DNA of 64,000 bases from Brachionus plicatilis (taxonomy: Eukaryota > Rotifera > Eurotatoria > Ploima > Brachionidae), in the NCBI GenBank assembly GCA_010279815.1, contig QEOQ01000242.1, forward strand, positions 174,475 through 238,474. The letters are read 5' to 3'. A program made the position numbers and the translations under genes. Below, in pieces: positions 1 through 10,836 of this stretch. Every line of letters starts with the position of its first letter. Position 1 is the stretch's first letter. Under the pieces are notes generated by a model. The model did not search any database, was not told the DNA's origin, and saw only the letters and a program-made list of their open reading frames with translations.

Positions 1-265
1 AGCATATTTTAAATAACATCATTAAAAATAAATTTTTTTCTTTTTTTAAAAAAGAAAAAGAAAGACAGAAGAAAAGAAAGAAGACAAAAAATTTGATAGT
101 TTCTAAATAACTATATAAGAGAATCCTGTTCTCATATCTGATCTTAAAAAAGCTAAGAATCAAATATAAACTAATTAGGTCATTACACGCATACGTAATT
201 CGAATTATAGAGAAAAAGGCTCCAACCGGAGTAGAGGTAACCGATACTTTAGCTGTGTTTTCAGA

Positions 266-1633
266 CTACGACCCATAATATTCCTCGACAAGTAGCTTAA
301 TGAAACTGTTTTTATAAGAGAAACATTTTAGCATATATCTTGCACCCATTTGTAAGAATATTTCTTTAATAAACAAAATGTTACTAACTGAAAAGAGACT
401 CCTAGTTGGGCTGTCCCATCTTAACTTATAGATACACCTAATAGCTCTGTTTTGAACTGTTTGAACAAGTTTTAAGTTGGTCTTAGAAATACAAGCTACG
501 GTAAATTAAGAGTAATCAAACATGGAACCAACTAAGGCTCTATAGATACTAGTGAGGGTAGTTTTTTTTAGGTGCCAAGAGCTGTGAGCAAAAATTTTTA
601 TTATATTGAGCCTTTTTAGAGCTCTTACTCTCAAGTTTTGAAATTGCTTATTAAAACATAAGTACTCATCGAAAGTCACTCCTAAAAAGAGAGGATTAGG
701 TCTATAAGGTATCAGGTCTCCAGACAATCTTAAATCCATTTTCAGTTTACCTCGACCACCTCCTGAAAAAATAGTATAGCAACATTTTGAGGCATTCATT
801 TTCAGACGCCAAGCAGTCAGCCAATTCTTAAGCCCAATTAGGTACTTATTAATTACTTTAATGACTTTTCCTGTCTTTTTAAAGTAAAATATCGCCGCCA
901 GGTCATCAGCAAAAAGTGCTGAGTAACTGGAGTGCTTTGAGTTTGAGAGCTGAATATCACCTATGTACACTAAAAAAAGCAGTGGACCTAAAACTGATCC
1001 TTGAAGAACAGAACAAGTAATGGGATACATCCTACTAAACTTATTATTAATCTTGACTTTAAAAAATCTGCCCGATAAAAAGTTCTTAACGAACCTGACT
1101 AGATAAATAGGTACACCCAGGTAGACTAGTTTATAGATTAGTCCAGCATGCCAGACTTTATCAAAGGCTTTTGAAATATCAAAAAAGATACCACATACCT
1201 TGCTGCCATTATGTTTATTTAGTCGTTCTTGTATCTTTTGGGTCATGAATAAAAGATTATCAGCAGAGCCTCTATTATTTCTAAATCCAGACTGCTCGTC
1301 AATAATGAGTTTTTTACTTTCTAAAAAGTAATATAAACGATTTCTAATAACTCTTTCAGCTAGTTTACCAAGACAACTAAGAAGACTGATTCCTCTATAA
1401 TCAACAGGATCAGTTGAGTAACCAGCCTTCTTTGGAATCATCGTAATCACTGCAATTTTCCAGGAATCAGGTTTTCCGACACTTAAAGAGAGATTTATCA
1501 AATCAAGGAGGAGACTAGCTGCCTTGAGTGAAAGCTTTTTGAGAAATCTGTTGTGAATGCCATCTTCACCAGGCGAAGAGTCAACTTTTAATTTGTCAAT
1601 AATGTTCAGATATGGAACAAAAATTTCATCCAA
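266..1633 (-). pseudogene. Non-LTR retrotransposon (LINE) reverse transcriptase, C-terminal part
   Basis: The minus strand encodes the reverse-transcriptase half of a Jockey/CR1-type LINE polyprotein that copies its own RNA at a nicked target. Visible in order are an NYRGI-type block (DYRGISLLSCLGK), the FFDISKAFDKVWH block with the first catalytic Asp, the LQGSVLGPLLFLVYI block and the catalytic FADDL box. The frame meets a TAA stop at about 507-509. Beyond that stop it continues open and recognisably LINE-like (VQTVQNRAIRCIYKLRWDSP) to a second stop at 266-268, so the first stop is a nonsense mutation. The 5' end is also cut by a stop just upstream of 1633, and no endonuclease domain is attached. 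It is a dead 5'-truncated copy. The start codon of the open frame has no biological meaning. Confidence 0.85.
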
Positions 1634-1712
1634 TAGCTTTCTGTATTAGCAGTCATGAGAAAGAAGTTGATTTATTGAAACCAATACTTAAAAAATTATT
1701 CATAGACTTCAT

Positions 1713-2121
1713 ATGACAACTTCGTCGGATCATTTTAAAAAATATTATAAGCAATTTGTTAGTGCTTTATATAATGATTGTCCTGAATTTATCAGATATT
1801 TCTTTAATTCGTGGGCTTCTAGTAAGACTATAATTGTTTATTTAAAAATAAGTATTAATTAAAATTTTTATTTAAGAAAAATCTCTTTGGATTTTTGCCG
1901 TGGTGCCTAAGCCTTCAAAGTGTAGCATTAAACTGGGTAAAAAAATGGCTTGTTGGGAAAATTTAAAAAAAATTTATTCAAGAACTTATTTATTCAAGAA
2001 CTGTTATAAAGTTAACCTTTACAGTAAGAAATGTTCTTGCAAGCTTTTCACTAAAATAGGATATTGTGCACATTTATTGGCATTAAAAGAACTGTTTAAA
2101 AAAACGGACCAAAAGAGGTAA
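1713..2121 (+). pseudogene. MULE transposase C-terminal remnant with SWIM zinc finger
   Basis: Two broken plus-strand frames appear to belong to one protein. The first (1713-1862) reads a short helical segment ending in a stop. The second (about 1890-2121) ends with a CSCKLF...GYCAHLLALKELF segment, which fits the CxCx(n)CxH pattern of a SWIM zinc finger. SWIM fingers sit at the C-terminus of many Mutator-like (MULE) transposases, and another SWIM-ended MULE lies at 38.8-40.4 kb. No catalytic DDE region is visible here. Identification rests on the SWIM pattern and length only. Confidence 0.5.
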
Positions 2122-2461
2122 CACCTAAAAGAGGTAGAGCAAAAAATGCGGAAAAAAGGTTTTCTAGAAACTAATTTTTTTAAGTTCTTTTATTTAAGCT
2201 TCGAAATTTACTTTATTTACTTAATTTCCACTTATAAATATCATTAAATAAAATTTAAAATTAAAAAAAAAATTATTTTATTTGAAATATTTTTGTGTAG
2301 AAAAAAAATTTCCTTTAAGAATTATTTTCAAACACAATTTTTTTGTGTTAAATGTTTTTTTTTAAATATAATTTTTTGTGCTGAGAAGAAATCGAATTGT
2401 GTTGAATGTTTTTTTCATTGTGTTAATCAGAAATTGATTGTGCTGAAATAATATTCCCTTT

Positions 2462-2699
2462 CAAATAAACGAAAGTACAAGCTCTAACATTTTAGACCTA
2501 ATTTTAACTTCAAATCGAGAAAGAATTTTAGAAATTGAACATAAACCAGTTTTGAGCGACTTGTCAAGGGGACACCACATTCTCACCTTCAAGTATTCGA
2601 CAGTCTCAACTTTGAAAAATTTCGATAGTCGCAGTTATGACTTCTCAAGGGAAAGTTATAACACTTTTTCTGAAGATTTGTCAATGTTTGGTATGGTTT
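2462..2699 (+). pseudogene. LINE endonuclease C-terminal fragment
   Basis: This plus-strand frame reads ...INESTSSNILDLILTS..., then VLSDLSRGHHILTF and a Tyr/Ser-rich tail before a TAG. The NILDLILT block followed about 20 residues later by an SD-H motif is the usual end of the apurinic-type endonuclease of LINE ORF2, just before the linker to the reverse transcriptase. The frame stops at 2697-2699, 12 bases before the Tc1-derived element begins. It is a fragment on the opposite strand from the LINE at 266-1633, so probably a separate copy. Confidence 0.6.
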
Positions 2700-2710
2700 A
2701 GATAAAGATA

Positions 2711-4261
2711 CAGTATGTTGCAAAAGTTTAGAAATTGGTTATTTTATTTATCTTAAATTGTTTATTTGTTGTATTTTACGAAAAATTGAGTGCAAAAGAA
2801 AAAAAATAAAAGCACTAATTTGTAGAATTTTTTTTTTCTTTACAATTTGATATATGACACTCGGAATAAAAATATAATTAACTTTTAAATATTTACAATG
2901 AAAAAACTTCCCCTAAAAAATAAAAAATAAAACTCGGTGCAAAAGTTTAGAATTCGGGTAATTCAAAAGTTTTAGCAATCATTGCTACCTTTTTTCACAC
3001 CTTTATGATTAATTCTTAAATAACTTCTAATTTTGAGCAAATTTTACTCTTTAACTGCTTAATTTAAAAACTCTCCAACTCCTCACTTGGTCTCTAAATA
3101 ACATTACCAAAAAATCTTTAATTTGGCAAAAAATGGGTAAAAAAAATGTGTCTAGCCCACAAAAATGGTAGATTGTGGTTCTGCTAAAAATTTGAGATAA
3201 AAAGCAAAACGAAAAAGCCAAGTTGTCAGGTGTATCTCCAAAATGTGGCTCTTCAACTAAGAAACGATATGAAGAGACTGGTTCTGTCTCTGGTCGAAGC
3301 CGTTCTGGTAGACCTTGGAAGCTAACTTTAAGGGATGAAAATTACATTTTTAGATAGATTAGAAAATATCCTACATCAAGTTATCAAAAACTTGCCACTG
3401 ATATTAATTCTAAGACCCAGGAGGTTAGGATAAGCAAGTAAACTATTATGAGGTCTCTCCAAAAAAAGAGCTTCTTAACATAATTAACAGTATTTTAATT
3501 ATGTTAAGTATCTATTATTTACTTTTATAATTATAATTAACAATAATTGTCTCTGTTTATACCACTTTTATCTTTATTAGCTATCTTTTATGTTTTGAAG
3601 CAGTCTTACCGCTCTATGAGACTCTAGGTTTTTTTTTTTGGAGAGACCTCATAATAGTTTACTTGCTTATCCTAACCTCCTGGGTCTTAGAATTAATATC
3701 AGTGGCAAGTTTTTGATAACTTGATGTAGGATATTTTCTAATCTATCTAAAAATGTAATTTTCATCCCTTTTTATCTCAAATTTTTAACAGAACCACAAT
3801 CTACCATTTTTGTGGGCTAGACACATTTTTTTCACCCATTTTTTGCCCAATTAAAGATTTTTTGGTAATGTTATTTAGAGACCAAGTGAGGAGTTGGAGA
3901 GTTTTTAAATTAAGCAGTTAAAGAGTAAAATTTGCTCAAAATTAGAAGTTATTTAAGAATTAATCATAAAGGTGTGAAAAAAGGTAGCAATGATTGCTAA
4001 AACTTTTGAATTACCCGAATTCTAAACTTTTGCACCGAGTTTTATTTTTTATTTTTTAGGGGAAGTTTTTTCATTGTAAATATTTAAAAGTTAATTATAT
4101 TTTTATTCCGAGTGTCATATATCAAATTGTAAAGAAAAAAAAAATTCTACAAATTAGTGCTTTTATTTTTTTTCTTTTGCACTCAATTTTTCGTAAAAAA
4201 CAACAAATAAACAATTTAAGATAAATAAAATAACCAATTTCTAAACTTTTGCAACATACTG
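2711..4261. mobile_element. Fold-back (hairpin) element derived from a Tc1-type transposon
   Basis: The element starts CAGTATGTTGCAAAAGTTTA and ends with the exact reverse complement, flanked by TA on both sides (2709-2710 and 4262-4263), the signature of Tc1/mariner insertion. The left arm (2711 to about 3470) and right arm (about 3630 to 4261) are near-perfect inverted copies of each other. The right arm lacks one block of about 128 bases present in the left arm (3205-3332). The 160-base spacer contains its own small hairpin at about 3474-3506. The left arm carries the first part of a Tc1 transposase. The structure is a palindromic duplication of one end of a Tc1 element rather than an autonomous copy. 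Confidence 0.85.
3210..3482 (+). pseudogene. Tc1-like transposase, N-terminal HTH fragment
   Basis: Within the left arm of the fold-back element the plus strand reads KKRYEETGSVSGRSRSGRP and then LRDENYIFR, which is the second helix-turn-helix and GRPR-type AT-hook region of Tc1 transposases. Two in-frame stops (after IFR and after RISK) and the absence of any catalytic DDE region show it is dead. The deletion in the right arm removes the HTH portion, so only one copy of it remains. Confidence 0.7.
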
Positions 4262-4263
4262 TA

Positions 4264-5390
4264 TAATTAACACAAACATATTCGAAAAAAGTCAAGACTT
4301 TAAAATTATTTAAAAAAAAAAAAGTCTTAGTCCGAACTTAAATAAAAATTTATTTTGTTATTATTTTTTAACTTAATTTTTAAATTGAACGGAAAAAAAA
4401 ATTGTTTGAACCATGAATTGAAAGCCATGACGAATAACTTAATTTTCGTATTAAGAGCAAAAATAAACTCAACTCAACCGATTTTTTATTTTCCCAATCT
4501 AGTTCACTGCACGATTTGTCACTAGAAATAGATGTAACTTCTTCTTTAAAATTATTCTCAGACCTGTTTAATTTTTTTAATTAATACTTTATGTTTTCAT
4601 CATTGAAATTATTAATTGATTCAAGTTTTAAAATTTATATAAAATGGATTTTAAAATTGTTTGAAATTTTCAATGAAATGATTATCGAATCGAATACACC
4701 GAGTTCGATTTTAATTTTTGATATTTCTGCTGGAGAGTCGGTAGGATGTAAGTTTTTTTTAGTCCACTTTTCTAACCTAAATTTTAAAAGGAAAACATTT
4801 TTTTCTTTATTTTTAATTTTTAAAATTGATGTTTTGGATTTTTTTAAATTGTAAATTTGTTGCTATTTAGACTCATCTTTCCCAAAAATCACATCATTCG
4901 CTTTATGCGTAATTATTCTCTTGAAGTAATCTTAAAGAAATATCCTATATTATCTTGAAAATCAAAAATATATTAAGTAATATTAAAAACGTCTGTCCTA
5001 GTCAATTAACTTTTAAATTTAGTTTTAAACTAAAAGCGGTTATCAGTTATCTTGTTTTGCGAGGAGAGGGATCAGGTTTAGCTCGGCTCCTTAAATCCAG
5101 GCACCTAGTTAAGATGAGATTGATATTTTCAGTTTTTAATCAATTTAAAAGATTTAAAATTCTTTTTATATTTAATCTTTAAATGCATTTCTAGATATTC
5201 AATAAGGTTTTTATTTAGAGAATTTTTTTATTATTTAATTTTTAGAAGGGTTCCTAGTATGTTGAAATCACTTTAAGTCAATCAACATTCGACTTTTTAA
5301 AATTAAACTTTAAATCATAAATTCAAAATTAAAAAAAAGAATTAAAAAAAATTCGACATGACCATTCGAAATTTTAACTCAAATAAGCTT
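4264..5390. other. AT-rich stretch without a recognisable gene
   Basis: Short open frames at 4591-4854 and 4955-5182 have low-complexity Phe/Leu/Lys/Ile composition, no Met-led context and no family resemblance. I see no repeat ends or RNA gene here. Confidence 0.5.
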
Positions 5391-5756
5391 CCCAAGTAAC
5401 CCTTTTAGCGATACAAAAACGAGAATTATCGATTAGATCCTTATCTCCCGCAAATTTTTCGCTTGGTATCGTTTATTTTTTTATTGCAATAAGCTTATTA
5501 TCTTTTCTTATCGATACTTTATCGTTGATTTTTTATTAATCATTATTGTTAAGATTAAGAAGTTCTTTTTTTGTTATTACAGTTTTTTAATAAGCTATAA
5601 TTCACTATTTCAAAAATTATTTTGATTACAGTAGGATAATTCCTTATCTTTAATAAGTGTTAAATTAGCATTGAGTCATTTTTTTAGTTTCAAAATAGAT
5701 CAAAATATATTTTTAGAAAAATAGCTACACAAGACAAAGTTTGATCTAATTTTTTG

Positions 5757-7091
5757 AAATAATGCCGACTGGTGTGTTATTTGACAAGATTCTATAGTAA
5801 TTCAACAATTTTCTTTGTAACAACCGCGCGGTAAAAACCAATCAAAAAGTGTGAATTTTTTTTTAACACAGGAAGAAAAATAAAAATTATAATTTATTAT
5901 ATCAAATTTTATTTGTCAAGAAAAATCACCAATAAAAATTATAAGATAAAAAAATTCAAATTATGAAAAAAAATTGCAACAAAAAAAATTAATACAATTT
6001 CAAATCTCCAAAACTATAATTTATAAAATTCAAATGGTTAGCATTAGGAGGATCGATATAATAATAATTACAAATAGGAACAATCGGGGTGAAATGAACG
6101 TCTTTCAAAGATAAAGTGATAGGATATTTATTTAATTTACTTGTATCAACGTACATACTCATAGAAGACATTGAATAACATCGAATTGGACGAAGTAATA
6201 ATAGGCTTAAGATAGTCATATTAAATTCATACTCATCTTAATGTGCTTAATTAGGCTAATTTAGGTGTTGCTGCAACTAACTGCAACAAAAATTTAAATC
6301 ACTTTAAATCAATCAATTATTGCAAGTTAAGAGATGGCATAATTAGGTTAATTAAAGTTGAAATTATTATTATTAGTTGTCATTCAACAAGTTTTTTAAA
6401 GTTATGTGTTATATTTTTTATTTCCGACTCCTCCCAAATTTGTTGAATTACTACAAAGAAAAAAAAATTGTTGAATTACTATCAAGTGTGAACAAATTGT
6501 GGAATTACCGTGAGCCCGAAAAATAGAGACTAATTTAACAAAGGAATTATGTCAATGATGTATTTTGATTACCTTTCACAAAGCCCATCAAGCCTATGCG
6601 CACGCACAATGTTTTTAAAAATACAATCCTTCAGACCTAAAACAAATTAAAGTATTTTTTAATATCTTTGTCCGACTAAAACACACCGGGATCACTGTAA
6701 AATGACAACATTTTCACACCTCGAGAGGAAAATGACAAATGTGTTAAAAAATTGCATTTTAACTTACCGAAAAAAATAGGAGGAGTTTTTTTTTTTTATT
6801 ATAACTAAGTGTTAAAAAATTGTCATTTCCCGGTTACTTAAAATAAATTATAATAAAATGTGTCTAATTATTTAACTAAATATTATAAATTATTCCTAAT
6901 TAAAACTCGGATTAAGACTTAATATCAAAAACCACTCTCACAAATTCCCAATTTTAATTTTAAATTAATCCCGTTGTCATTTTTCTTTTTCACACATCTC
7001 TTTGTTAAAAATCTTTCGGATTAATCAAAAGGTTGTCATTTTACAGTGTAGCCATTTTACAGTGTAGCCAACACACCAGTCGGCATTATTT
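5757..7091. mobile_element. Inverted-repeat element with 22-bp termini (non-autonomous)
   Basis: A 22-base terminus containing AATGCCGACTGGTGTGTT at 5757-5778 recurs exactly inverted at 7070-7091. The interior has no transposase that I can recognise, only a 76-codon minus-strand open frame (5989-6219) of unknown nature. Its right end abuts the smaller MITE at 6693-7048. No clear target-site duplication is visible. Confidence 0.45.
6693..7048. mobile_element. MITE with CACTGTAAAATGACAAC termini
   Basis: CACTGTAAAATGACAAC at 6693-6709 is matched by GTTGTCATTTTACAGTG at 7032-7048, a 17-bp perfect terminal inverted repeat around 356 bases of AT-rich non-coding DNA. Immediately to the right, a 16-base ATTTTACAGTGTAGCC-type unit is repeated in tandem (to about 7068). 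The CACTG ends resemble Tc1/mariner-type termini, but TA duplication is not clean on the left. Confidence 0.55.
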
Positions 7092-7772
7092 AATTGATTA
7101 TAAAATTTGGCAATAAAAATGTTAATTGTATAACCAATTAATTTTATTCATTCATAGAAAAGCTCTAGAACATTTATTTTGATCCTCAAAAACAAAAATC
7201 TTCACAATATTCATTATTTAACAATAAAAAAAACGAGTCGATCATCGTACATTTTAATAAAGCCCATTAATATAGAATATTTTTATTCGCCATAAAATAT
7301 AATTAAAATAAATGCATATAATTAAGACGATAACTATTACACAATGAAAATAAGACAAAAAATATTTCAACACAATTAATGTGTATACAACTGATTAAAA
7401 AAATCAGTTATTTAAAGAAATCAGTAAGAGATTTTTTTTTAATTTTAAGCTTGAACATTGTACGTGTAGCTTTTTTGAATATTAACAATAAAGTAAATTT
7501 TTAGCGTAATAAAAAATTATTATTGAGTCTGTAACTTTCAAATTTTAATTTTTAATTCATTCTTTTTTACTTAGTTTCGGTTTGGGTACATTGTTTCAAT
7601 GACTGTAAAATATTTGGCTCTATATTGCTAGATAGAAAAAACTTAAATAGAAATAAGACAAAAATAAGGTCGAAATTTATAAATTAAAAATAAGATAGAA
7701 AAATTAACATAAAAAAATTTAGAAAGAAAAATTATTATAGGAAATTTTGCATTAAAAAACAACGCGTTAAAT

Positions 7773-9322
7773 TTGAATATCATGGAAAAAGGATTTAAAA
7801 AGTTAAGCTTAAACGAAGAAACTAACTCTTCCCCAATAAGATTGAGATCCAGGAAAATTCCTAGAGATTTAAAAGTAATAAAAAAAGAGTCAGGAAGTGA
7901 TAGTAGTGGAAGAAGTGGAAGTAATAACTTGTGTAGTGTAGCAGTGGGTGAAAACTTGTGTAGTCTTGCAGTGAATGATTACTTGTGTACTGTAGCAGTG
8001 AATGATTACTTGTGTACTGTAGCCGGGAGTTAAAATAGTAAATTAGTTATTACAAAAACATCTCGAAATAACTCAAAGATTATTTATCACAATAACGAAT
8101 TTGTCATTGAAAAACAATATTATGAAAAAATTTATTGGAGATGTGCTGTTAAAGAACCTGTTCAGTGTAAGGCTCGATTCCATACTAATTTAAATTTTGA
8201 AATGACAGAAATGAAAAATCCTTATCATTTTCATCAAGATATATACCCACGAAAAATTAAAGCTGATTTTGTTAGTGTTTAAGTTAAAGATCGTGCAGAA
8301 AAGAGTCAAGAAAAACCCAGAACCATTATAACCGATTCACCTTTAAAAGTACCAGTAGAAGCTGCTTCTTTTATGCCAGCTTTTAATAATTTGACCTAAA
8401 AAATCAATAGACAAAGAAAAAATATTTATAACTTTAGTATCAATGAAGATTCATTAAAAAATATTTTAATAAAGGATGAATTAAAATGACAAAATCTGGA
8501 AAAAATTTCATTGTACGATAGTGGCTCTGAAGATGACAACAGGCTAATTATCTTGTCAACAAACGACAATTTAATGATCTTAGATACTGAGTCTACATGG
8601 TATGTTGATGGAACATTTGAAATTAGTCCTCATGTTTTTACTCAAATTTTTACCATTAACGTTATTTAAAAAAAATCGCAACTTACCACTTCTTTATGCC
8701 TTTCTCGCAAACAAAAAAGAAGAATCATATTCAAAACTTTTTGGTGTTGTTTCAGGATATATTGAAATTCATCCGATATACATAGTAATTGATTTTGAAA
8801 AAGCCGTTGTCAATGCCTTGAAAAAGAATTTTCCTAAAGTCAATATAGGAGGGTGCTATTTTCATTTGGCCTCTAACATATGGAAATATATTAAGTCAAA
8901 TGGTCTAAAATCATGCTTTTCTTCGAATATTCACTTCAGTAAGACTTATTATTATCTTAAATGTTTACCATTTGTACCACTATCTAATATTTTCAATGCC
9001 TTCAATCAAATAAAATAATTTTATTCCGAAAGAAGAACAACCACTATTGGAATATTTTGAAAGAACTTATATTGGAATTCCAAAAAAGAATGATTCGAGA
9101 ATACGCTCAGTGCCGCTTTTTGCAATAAAAACTTGGAATCTTCATGATAAGATAATAAATGACCTACCACGATCTAATAATAGTTTAGGAGCCTGGCACC
9201 AGGCACTAGCAAATAACTTAAATAGCCATCCTGGAATTAACAAATTAATTTTTCATTTTATTGAGGAACAACACCTAGTTGAATGCTGTATCGAACAATT
9301 CGATAGAGTCAATTTCACCTGA
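7773..9322 (+). pseudogene. FLYWCH zinc finger / MULE transposase, decayed
   Basis: A cut-and-paste transposase is spread over several broken plus-strand frames. The N-terminal frame (7773-8033) is Ser/Lys-rich and ends in four copies of a 10-residue unit (NDYLCTVAV type). After a stop comes a FLYWCH zinc finger (about 8095-8260: YWRCAVKEPVQCKARF ... HFH). The catalytic part follows with WYVDGTF (first Asp, about 8600), VIDFEKA (second Asp, about 8790) and GCYFHL. The C-terminal frame (9047-9322) has the TWNLHDKI ... NNSLGAWHQAL block typical of this family. Several stops and at least two frameshifts (around 8660 and 9020) rule out a functional protein. A second relic with the same C-terminal block lies at 44.3 kb. 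Confidence 0.75.
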
Positions 9323-9867
9323 GTCTAAAGTCTAAACTTAAACGTTATCTAAATTTAAGATGCAAAATATATTTTAAAGATCTATTTAAAATATATTTAT
9401 TTAAACTCTAAACTTTCAACGTATTTCATTAATCTATTTTGCAGCCTCATAAATAAGAACGTGACATTGGCGCCACCTATAGTTTGCTAACGTATTCTTA
9501 ACTTACGTATGGCCTTAAAGTAAAAAATGCAATAAATTTAAACAAATAAATGTTTACTTTAAATACTTAATATTTTCAAAAAATTCTTATCCACATCCTC
9601 ATTAATTAGTCACGCAAATTAAAATTTAGAAATCGATTTTTTTCAGGCTAATTAAAAAATGTACAAAAATTAATAACAATAAACATAAATAAATAACAAT
9701 AAATAAATAGTTAGTATCGATATATCTGCTATCAGTGCCTTATCGATAGAATTAACCAATTGTGTGGTGACCTTATCGATAAGGCAAAATCGCTAACTTA
9801 TTGAAAAATTTTTGCAAAAAACGTTACTTGGGTTATTAATTTTGATTTTGAAAATTTTTTTAAGAAA

Positions 9868-9957
9868 ATGATTGCTTTAAGACGAAATGCCATTGAAATA
9901 AATCATGAAGATTTCATGGATGCCATTTTGGAGGTACAAAAAAAATTTACCATATAA
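9868..9957 (+). pseudogene. Proteasome regulatory ATPase Rpt5/PSMC3, C-terminal fragment
   Basis: An ATG-led 29-codon frame begins MIALRR, continues with INHEDFMDAILEVQ and ends in a stop. MIALRR-x3-E-x-x-HEDxMxxILEVQ is the C-terminal end of the 26S proteasome base ATPase Rpt5 (PSMC3). The normal tail that docks into the 20S core (HbYX motif) is missing and replaced by KKFTI-stop, and the upstream ATPase domain is absent. It lies 35 bases outside the candidate MULE end. I read it as a stranded exon fragment. A splice at GAG/GTACAA to a following exon at about 9987 is possible, but that exon does not look like Rpt5. Confidence 0.5.
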
Positions 9958-10699
9958 TTTAATGTCTTAAATTTCATTTTTTATAGATGTCTAAACTCAA
10001 ATTAAAAGCCTGTCGATTTACAGAGCGGGAAAACTGTGCTAGAAAAACTGTTCAAGCCTAATTTATTTAAATTAAAATAATTTTACGATAGTGGCTCATA
10101 CAGTAAAATATAAGATGCAAAATATATTATTTTAACATCGATGGATTTCTTCTTACAGGCTTTATGAATTTTTGGATGTATTTCTAATGAAATACATTTA
10201 AAAAACCTCTAGACTGATGCCTTTTTATTTTACTTCTTATAAATTATTGATAATTTCCTGATAGTTTCTAAACAATTTATTATTTTTTTGATAATTAAGG
10301 ATTTAAGGTATTAATAATAAAATCTAAATCAAATTCTATTCCTAATTAAAGAATTACTAATTTTAGAATTTTTAAAAATAATACAATCATTATTTTTTCA
10401 AGTTAAGAATTAAGTTCAGCAAGACAATAAGAATTTTAATTCTTAAAAGCTTTTTTAAATTCTATGATAATCTCTTTGCTGATTGGATTTCGTTCCGGAT
10501 ATTATTGAAATTATACTTGACAAACTTTGAGTCTCTAATTCCCAAGCGAAAACCTGAACTTTTGAGATATTCTGCTTCATTTAATTCATCATCATTTCTA
10601 AGTTAAAAAAATATTTAAAGAATATATGTATCAATTTTTTTATAGAGATATTTTCGAATAATATTTATTTTCGTAGATTGCTACTAATTTAAATGAAAA

Positions 10700-10836
10700 T
10701 TTTAAACTTCATCAAGACAATGATCCTTTTGCAAAAATTTTAATTTAACATCAAGGTAAAAGCACCTTTTTACCGACCAAATCTAAACCCGATAGAAATG
10801 GTTTGGAATGAATTAAAAAGATTAACTAGTTTATAA
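10700..10836 (+). pseudogene. Tc1/mariner transposase, C-terminal fragment
   Basis: The plus strand reads HQDNDPF, then after a stop and a frame change FYRPNLNPIEMVWNELKR. These match the QDNDPKH and SPDLNPIEMVWNDLKR blocks of the Tc1 DDE domain. The third catalytic acidic residue is replaced by Asn (RPNLNPIE), and the frame is broken, so the copy is inactive. Nothing upstream to 10100 can be tied to it with confidence. Confidence 0.65.

Larger units (their letters stand above)
5391..9832 (+). mobile_element. Candidate MULE (Mutator-like) DNA transposon with CCCAAGTAAC ends
   Basis: CCCAAGTAAC at 5391-5400 is matched by its reverse complement at 9823-9832. Just inside both ends the sequence is rich in TTATCGATAAGG-like motifs (5420-5535; 9715-9790). 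Between them lies a FLYWCH/MULE transposase relic (7773-9322) and at least two nested inverted-repeat elements. I see no matching target-site duplication, so the outer boundaries are inference from the short terminal match and from the transposase inside. Confidence 0.4.

Noticed and set aside
5989..6219. 76-codon minus-strand frame in the 22-bp TIR element
   Set aside because: No motif, no homologous second copy in the window, and a length expected by chance in AT-rich DNA; not supportable as a gene.
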